NCBI GenBank assembly: GCA_964447445.1
Contig: CAYUSW010000058.1
Coordinates: 1-17,569, forward strand
Length of the DNA stretch: 17,569 nucleotides
Direction: 5' to 3'
DNA from: CAIOGO01 sp964447445
Lineage (GTDB): Bacteria > Bipolaricaulota > Bipolaricaulia > UBA7950 > UBA9294
Shown here: positions 13,088-17,569 of the stretch, piece after piece
Layout of the letters: each line of letters opens with the position of its first letter
Position numbering within the stretch: position 1 is the stretch's first letter
Made by a program: the position numbers and the translations under genes
Notes under the pieces: generated by a model
Seen by the model: only the letters and a program-made list of their open reading frames with translations
Told to the model about the DNA's origin: nothing
Databases searched by the model: none

Positions 13088-13746
13088 GCTCCTACGACTG
13101 CGGCGCGCCCGTGCTCGCACCGCGAGAGAAGAGGACAGGATGGACAGCTTGGCCGCCGCGGCCGGCACAGGGAGCGGCCTAGGCTGATGAGGAGAAGGTG
13201 GAGATCAAGCATCAAGGCGGCGTCGCGGGGAAGTACCTCGTTGGCGTGACGGAAGGCGTCCCCTCCGGGCGCAATCCATCCGGTGCGACGAAGCACGCGG
13301 CGGATGTGGGTGTCTACCGGGAAGTAGGGCTGCCCGAACGAGAACAACAAGACGATGGACGCCGTCTTCGTCCCAATTCCACGGGACGCTCGAAGCCAGG
13401 AGAAGGCTCTATCGGATGACAGCCGTCCAAGGAAGCGGAGATCGAGACTGCCCTGAGTCTCACGGATTCGGCCGAGCACGTCGCGGATCGTCTGCGCCTT
13501 CTGGGACTGGAGGCCGGCCACGCGAATCGCCGCGGCGATGTCGGCCACGTCAGCGTCCACGACGCGTTCGAGCGACCCGAAGCGTTCGAGCAGCGAAGCG
13601 TAGGCGCGATCTCGATTCGCGTCGTTCGTGTTCTGAGACAGAACGGTTGTCACGAGCGTTTCGAGAGGATCGCTTGCCGCGTGGAGAGGCTTCCCCAACG
13701 CGGCCGCCAGCCGATCCCGAATCCACTCTGCCGTGCGGCGCTGCAT
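13084..13746 (-). CDS. nth: Endonuclease III-like DNA glycosylase
   Basis: A 220-residue HhH-GPD base-excision repair enzyme, expected to remove oxidised pyrimidines and nick the abasic site. The helix-hairpin-helix is SRGIGTKTA (121-129) with the catalytic lysine K127; D145 in FPVDTHIRRV is the conserved catalytic aspartate. LSQNTNDANRD (36-46) is the substrate helix, where E. coli Nth has LSAQATD. A 4Fe-4S cluster is shown by C194-x6-C201-x2-C204-x5-C210, the exact Nth/MutY spacing. The Cys loop is unusually Pro/Arg rich. A thermophile-type or T/G-mismatch variant (Mig-like) cannot be excluded. It is first in an overlapping operon with pncC and the flippase-like gene. Confidence 0.9.
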   Translation of the reverse strand: MQRRTAEWIRDRLAAALGKPLHAASDPLETLVTTVLSQNTNDANRDRAYASLLERFGSLERVVDADVADIAAAIRVAGLQSQKAQTIRDVLGRIRETQGSLDLRFLGRLSSDRAFSWLRASRGIGTKTASIVLLFSFGQPYFPVDTHIRRVLRRTGWIAPGGDAFRHANEVLPRDAALMLDLHLLLISLGRSLCRPRRPSCPSCPLLSRCEHGRAAVVGA

Positions 13747-13802
13747 GGGCCAGAGGATAGAAGAGGGGGCAGAAGGAGCGCAAGCGGCTATGATTCCGAC
13801 CC

Positions 13803-13809
13803 GGAGGTG
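13803..13809 (+). promoter_or_regulatory. Shine-Dalgarno site of the DUF296 gene
   Basis: GGAGGTG five bases before GTG 13815; it supports that non-ATG start. Confidence 0.7.
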
Positions 13810-13814
13810 GAAGC

Positions 13815-14243
13815 GTGATCCAAGCGACCAATGGACGGGAGAGTGTGCTGCGCCTTGCCGACGGCGAGGACCTCGTGGAGTCCTTGCGAGGGCTTCCTGT
13901 GGACTCGGCCGTGATTGCGTGCGGGATCGGCATGGTGCGCAACCTTCGGTTGGGATACTGGAACGGTCGCGACTACGAGGACACGCGCATCGAAGAGCCG
14001 GCCGAGCTTCTTTCGCTGCAGGGGACTCTTGCGCGCTCGCCGGACGGGCGGGTTGTCCACTGCCACGTGGCCGTGGCGACGCGAGATGGTGACGTCCGAG
14101 GCGGGCATCTCCTGGGTGCGACGGTCACGAACACGGCCGAGATTGCTCTGCTCCTCGTTCCGGGGATCGAGCTGGAGCGGCGCCCTGAGAAGAACGGGGT
14201 CCTGGCGCTCTTTCCCCTAGCCGAACGAGGCGCCGCGCGGTAG
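13815..14243 (+). CDS. PPC (DUF296) domain protein
   Basis: A 142-residue protein that is a single PPC/DUF296 domain: GIGMVRNLRLGYWN (37-50), PAELLSLQGTLA (62-73), VHCHVAVATRDGDVRGGHLLGATV (81-104) and TAEIALL (107-113). The HxH pair H82/H84 and H98 in GGHL match the metal-site histidines seen in bacterial members. In plants the domain accompanies AT-hook DNA binding, but no AT-hook is present here and the prokaryotic role is not established. GTG 13815 has a strong Shine-Dalgarno site. Its last 27 bases overlap the 3' end of fmt on the other strand. It is divergent from nth with a 68-base gap. Confidence 0.88.
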   Translation: MIQATNGRESVLRLADGEDLVESLRGLPVDSAVIACGIGMVRNLRLGYWNGRDYEDTRIEEPAELLSLQGTLARSPDGRVVHCHVAVATRDGDVRGGHLLGATVTNTAEIALLLVPGIELERRPEKNGVLALFPLAERGAAR

Positions 14244-15137
14244 CCCGTTCAGGAACTCCGGTCCCGCAGCGCGTTCTCTCCCTTCGCGCTGAATGTCCAG
14301 AACTTCCAACAAAACGTCGCTGCACGCGACGAGAAGGCGCCCCGACTCCCGCGGGCCGAAGGAGCCCGGGGACATGGGGCCGACAGCCACGTCGGTAAGC
14401 GCCGTGCGATGGATCTTGATTCGTTCTCTCCCGAGCGTGGTCCAGGCCCCGGGCCACGGTGACATGCCGCGGACGCGGTTGTGCACGACGCGCGCCGGCG
14501 CAGACCAAGGGACGAGCCCGTCGTCGCGCGTGAGCTTCGGGGCGAGGGAAGCGCCGTCGGGCTGCGGCACCGCGGCGAGGGTCCGAGATGCGAGCCCGGC
14601 GACCGTATCCACAATTGCCTCCGCGCCGAGCAGGGCAAGACGCGCTTCGAGCTCCCCTGCGGTCTCGTCCTCCTCGATCAAGAGCGGGCGACGGAGCAGG
14701 ACGGGTCCGGTATCCATGCCCCGGTCGATGCGGAACGTGGTGATTCCCGTGGTCTTCTCGCCGTTCGCGATGGCCCAGGCGACGGGCGCGGCGCCGCGGT
14801 ACTGCGGGAGCAGAGAGGCGTGGATATTGACTGCGCCGAGTGGGGCAAGGTCGAAGACGGCGGGCCGCAGGAGTTGGCCGTACGCGGCAACGACGAGCAG
14901 GTCCGGGCGCGCATCGCGAAGCTGGTTGACGGCGTCCTCGTTGTTGACGCGTTCAGGTTGAGAGATGCGGAGGCCGGTCTCGATGGCCGCACGTTTCACC
15001 GGGGACGCTGTGACCACCGCGTGCCGGCCGGCGGGTCGGTCCGGCTGCGTGACCACGAGGACGACGTCGTGACACGCAGCGAGCGCTCGCAAGGCAGGGA
15101 CAGCGAACGACGACGTGCCGAGGAACGCGATGCGCAT
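14217..15137 (-). CDS. fmt: Methionyl-tRNA formyltransferase
   Basis: A 306-residue cytosolic enzyme that formylates initiator Met-tRNA using 10-formyl-tetrahydrofolate. MRIAFLGTSSFAVPAL (1-16) is the canonical start. The catalytic set is N104-I-H106-A-SLLPQYRGAAP (107-117) and D142 in MDTGPVLL. The C-terminal OB-like domain (about 205-306) is complete. ATG 15137 overlaps the def TGA (TGATG); GTG 15140 would add one residue with a GTGA overlap and is equally possible mechanically. The def-fmt pair is the classic arrangement for adding and removing the N-formyl group. The 3' end overlaps the opposing DUF296 gene by 27 bases. Confidence 0.96.
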   Translation of the reverse strand: MRIAFLGTSSFAVPALRALAACHDVVLVVTQPDRPAGRHAVVTASPVKRAAIETGLRISQPERVNNEDAVNQLRDARPDLLVVAAYGQLLRPAVFDLAPLGAVNIHASLLPQYRGAAPVAWAIANGEKTTGITTFRIDRGMDTGPVLLRRPLLIEEDETAGELEARLALLGAEAIVDTVAGLASRTLAAVPQPDGASLAPKLTRDDGLVPWSAPARVVHNRVRGMSPWPGAWTTLGRERIKIHRTALTDVAVGPMSPGSFGPRESGRLLVACSDVLLEVLDIQREGRERAAGPEFLNGLPRGASFG

Positions 15138-15649
15138 CACGCCGCCTCGCGCCGCTGCTTTCGCTTGTACTCCTGAATCGTGCTCCGCCGTCGCGCCGGG
15201 CTGAGGTGGTCGACGAACATGTGGCCATTCAGATGGTCCATTTCGTGCTGCATCGCACGAGCGAGGAGGTCTTCGCCCGAGATCTCAACCCGTTCCCCAT
15301 CGAGCGTCGTCCCCGCAATGGTGGCGCGAGTTCCCCGTGCCACCGGCGCGCTCACGCCGGGGAGACTGAGGCAACCTTCGTACAGGTCCTCACTCTCCCC
15401 CTCCACGAGGACGAGTTCGGGATTGATAAGGATGTGAAACTCGCCCTCGACGTCGAGAACGATGATTCGTTTGGGTACGCCGATTTGCGGCGCCGCGAGG
15501 CCTGCCCCATGCTCCCGCAACATGGCCTCGACCATTGCCGCGCAGACCGCGCGGACGTCATCGTCGATCTCGGCCACGGGCTCCGCCGGACGGCGGAGCA
15601 CCGGATCCCCGAATCGTCGAATGTGCGTGGCTTTGCCTTGCATGGCCAT
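15137..15649 (-). CDS. def: Peptide deformylase
   Basis: A roughly 170-residue metalloenzyme that removes the formyl group from nascent proteins. All three motifs are present: GAGLAAPQIG (motif 1), EGCLSLPG (motif 2, metal-ligand Cys) and QHEMDHLNGHMFVD (motif 3, HExxH). It ends in a basic tail (EYKRKQRREAA) likely to touch the ribosome. Three ATGs compete: 15658, 15649 and 15643. A sigma70-like -10 box covers the first, so 15649 (MAMQGKATHIRRFGDPVLR) is preferred. The much longer frame reaching 16639 runs antisense to recG and is not coding. Its TGA overlaps the fmt start. Confidence 0.94.
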   Translation of the reverse strand: MAMQGKATHIRRFGDPVLRRPAEPVAEIDDDVRAVCAAMVEAMLREHGAGLAAPQIGVPKRIIVLDVEGEFHILINPELVLVEGESEDLYEGCLSLPGVSAPVARGTRATIAGTTLDGERVEISGEDLLARAMQHEMDHLNGHMFVDHLSPARRRSTIQEYKRKQRREAA

Positions 15650-15656
15650 CGGCCGC

Positions 15657-15685
15657 ATTATAGAGTAGTCCTCTGTATGCCACAA
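15657..15685 (-). promoter_or_regulatory. Sigma70-type promoter of def-fmt
   Basis: On the minus strand TTGTGG (15685-15680), exactly 17 bases, then a perfect TATAAT (15662-15657). Transcription should start near 15650, at or next to ATG 15649, which implies a leaderless or almost leaderless def mRNA. The -35 box lies inside the first codons of recG. Confidence 0.55.
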
Positions 15686-17569
15686 GAGAACAGCGATTCG
15701 CGCACTACGGTGGACAAGGTTCTCCATCTCGAGGCCAGGACGGGTTTCCGCGACGTCGCCGTGACGGGTGGCCTGGAGGCGTTCCTCGCGCGGCACTGCC
15801 CGGAGGAGGCCGTGCTGGCTGCCGGCTACGCGTCGTTGTCGCCCGCCGAGCGGGAGCGCGTGGTGGCTCGTCTGCGCGAGCACGTTAGCCCGGACCCAGG
15901 CCGGGAGACAGCGCGCGAGGTCCCGACGCCGGACCGACTGCGCGAGCCCATCGCTCACATGAAAGGCGTGGGACCGAAACGCGCCGAGATGTTCGAGCGC
16001 CTGGGCATCGCCACCATGGAGGACCTGCTCCACTACCTGCCGCGGCGCCTTGAGGACCGATCGCGGTTCGTGCCCATCGGCAGCCTGCGGCACGACGAAG
16101 ATGCCGCGGTTCGAGGGCGGATTCTGACGGTGGGGCAGCGCCGCGCGGGCCGCGGCATCGCCCTGGTGAAGGCCGCGGTGGGCGACGGGACTGGGTTCGT
16201 CTATGCCACGTGGTTCAACCAGCCGTGGCTGGCGAAACAGCTGCGCCGCGGCGAGGAAGTGGACCTCTTCGGGCACGTCGAGTTCCGCTTTCGGGAGTGG
16301 CAGATGCAGTCGCCGGTCTGGGAGCCGGCAGGATCGGGAACCGAGATTGGGCGGCTCGTTCCGATCTACCCGGTCACCGAAGGGTTGTCGGACCGCCTGC
16401 TGCGTTCTCTCGTCAACCGGAGTCTCGACGGGTATCTGGGAACCTTGCGCGACGTCGTCCCGGCCGACGTCGCAGCGGAGCACCGCCTTCTTCCCAAGGC
16501 TGCTGCGATCCTCGCAATCCATCGTCCGGCAAGCGCCGAGGATTTCGAGAAAGCCCGGCGGACGCTGGCGTTCGAGGAGCTGTTCCTCCTCCAGCTCGGC
16601 CTCTTGCTGGCTACGAGGGACAAGGCGGGAACCCCGCACCTCGGCTCCGGACGCTTGGCGAACTCATTCCTCGCCTCCCTGCCGTTCTCGCTCACGCAGG
16701 CGCAGCAGCGGGTGCTGCGCGAGATCAAGAGCGACCTGTCGCGCCCCGTTCGCATGATGCGGCTTCTCCAGGGCGACGTCGGATCAGGAAAGACGCTGGT
16801 CGCTGTGGTAGCAGCGCTGCTTGCGATCGAGGCAGGGTTCCAGGTGGCGCTGATGGCGCCGACCGAGATCCTCTCGGAGCAGCATGCGGCGAATCTCGAA
16901 TGCCTTCTCCGCGGGTTGCCTGTGCGCATCGCCCTTCTCACGGGGAGCACGGCGGGGAAGGACAAGCTGCGGCAGGCAGTGGAAGATGGCGACGTGGATC
17001 TCCTCATCGGCACCCACGCGCTGATCGAGGAGGCGGTTGCGTTCCGATCTCTTGGGTTGGCCATCATCGACGAGCAGCACCGCTTCGGAGTCATCCAGCG
17101 GTCGCAGATTGAGGAGAAGGGTCACGACGTCGACTTGCTCGTGATGAGCGCCACGCCGATCCCGCGCACCATCGCCTTGACCTTGTACGGGGAATTCGAC
17201 GTCTCCATCCTCGATGAGTTCCCGCTTGGCGAGAAGCGAATCCGCACGGAGTGGGTCGCCGAGCGTCTGCGCAGCGAGGTGTACGACCGCGTTGCAGGCT
17301 ACCTGGGGGACGGCCGGCGGGGCTACGTGATCCTGCCACTCATCGAAGAGTCGGAGAAGGTGGACGCCAAAGCGGCCGTGCAAGTCTCGGAAGAACTGGC
17401 CGAACGCTTTGGCCGCGAGCGCGTTGGGCTCCTTCACGGCCGGCTCTCGGCGAGCGACAAGTCCGCCGCGATGGAGCGCTTCCGTGTGGGAGAAACCCGC
17501 CTTCTTGTATCGACGACGGTGGTCGAAGTCGGAGTCGACATTCTCGATGCCGACTTCATGGTCATCGAG
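15677..17569 (+). CDS. recG: ATP-dependent DNA helicase RecG (3' truncated)
   Basis: The frame from ATG 15677 stays open to the window end: 631 residues, probably lacking the last 60-150. RecG remodels stalled forks and branched DNA. Residues 1-94 are a charged, mostly helical N-terminal extension. MKGVGPKRAEMFERLGI (95-111) starts the wedge part, with LLHYLPRRLEDRS after it. The helicase core has QGDVGSGKT (365-373, Walker A), APTEIL, GTHAL, DEQH (465-468, the RecG-type DEAH variant) followed by RFGV, and SATPIPRT (491-498). Motifs up to LLVSTTVVEVGVD are visible before truncation. No clear Shine-Dalgarno site precedes ATG 15677; GTG 15710 is an alternative. The gene is divergent from def with overlapping control sequences. 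Confidence 0.95.
   Translation, partial: MPQENSDSRTTVDKVLHLEARTGFRDVAVTGGLEAFLARHCPEEAVLAAGYASLSPAERERVVARLREHVSPDPGRETAREVPTPDRLREPIAHMKGVGPKRAEMFERLGIATMEDLLHYLPRRLEDRSRFVPIGSLRHDEDAAVRGRILTVGQRRAGRGIALVKAAVGDGTGFVYATWFNQPWLAKQLRRGEEVDLFGHVEFRFREWQMQSPVWEPAGSGTEIGRLVPIYPVTEGLSDRLLRSLVNRSLDGYLGTLRDVVPADVAAEHRLLPKAAAILAIHRPASAEDFEKARRTLAFEELFLLQLGLLLATRDKAGTPHLGSGRLANSFLASLPFSLTQAQQRVLREIKSDLSRPVRMMRLLQGDVGSGKTLVAVVAALLAIEAGFQVALMAPTEILSEQHAANLECLLRGLPVRIALLTGSTAGKDKLRQAVEDGDVDLLIGTHALIEEAVAFRSLGLAIIDEQHRFGVIQRSQIEEKGHDVDLLVMSATPIPRTIALTLYGEFDVSILDEFPLGEKRIRTEWVAERLRSEVYDRVAGYLGDGRRGYVILPLIEESEKVDAKAAVQVSEELAERFGRERVGLLHGRLSASDKSAAMERFRVGETRLLVSTTVVEVGVDILDADFMVIE

Noticed and set aside
15650..16639. 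N-terminal extension of peptide deformylase to about 500 residues
   Set aside because: The extension is antisense to recG, lacks conserved sequence, and deformylases are about 170 residues long.

Overview
This is a high-G+C bacterial chromosomal window. It holds bacterial housekeeping genes (def, fmt, prmC, ftsEX, recG, ispD, nth) with compact operons, ATGA/GTGA stop-start overlaps and mostly good Shine-Dalgarno sites. No rRNA, tRNA, phage or plasmid gene is visible. The gene set and style fit an uncultivated anaerobe-like lineage. A Bipolaricaulota-type organism is a weak guess that the sequence alone cannot settle. Both ends cut genes: a carbamoyltransferase on the left and recG on the right.

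Left block (1-5779, + strand): two YgeW-like knotted carbamoyltransferase paralogues, a xanthine-dehydrogenase-type molybdopterin subunit (2439-4706) and an EamA/DMT permease with a tail of 24 histidines in 68 residues. The last three are joined by 1- and 4-base overlaps. The set resembles the ygeW/xdh purine-catabolism neighbourhood of enterobacteria. The two carbamoyltransferases are separated by about 1 kb of unusual DNA (412-1389): one GxxExxY (PDDEXK_3) gene inside purine-rich CGCAGAGG-type repeats, ending in roughly 30-bp terminal inverted repeats and carrying large hairpins. It looks like a small mobile or self-propagating element with no recognisable transposase, and it is the most interesting part of the window.

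Middle block (5780-8993, mainly - strand): a hairpin array (5819-5966) lies at a convergent junction. It is followed, reading leftwards from 8993, by a YacL-like membrane PIN-TRAM protein, a short PD40-repeat lipoprotein and IspD, all chained by ATGA overlaps. A separately promoted secreted orphan protein (6674-5991) lies beyond them. The yacL-ispD order is that of Firmicutes, with a lipoprotein inserted.

Right block (8994-17569): prmC-ftsE-ftsX (+) form a coupled operon in which FtsE has an eroded ABC signature and no H-loop histidine. Converging on it is a - strand operon of endonuclease III, PncC (NMN amidohydrolase) and an LPG-synthase-type flippase-like membrane protein. The ftsX and flippase-like genes end tail to tail on one shared CTAG. 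A PPC/DUF296 protein (+) overlaps the end of fmt; def-fmt (-) are coupled; recG (+) runs divergently from def with only about 27 bp between start codons.
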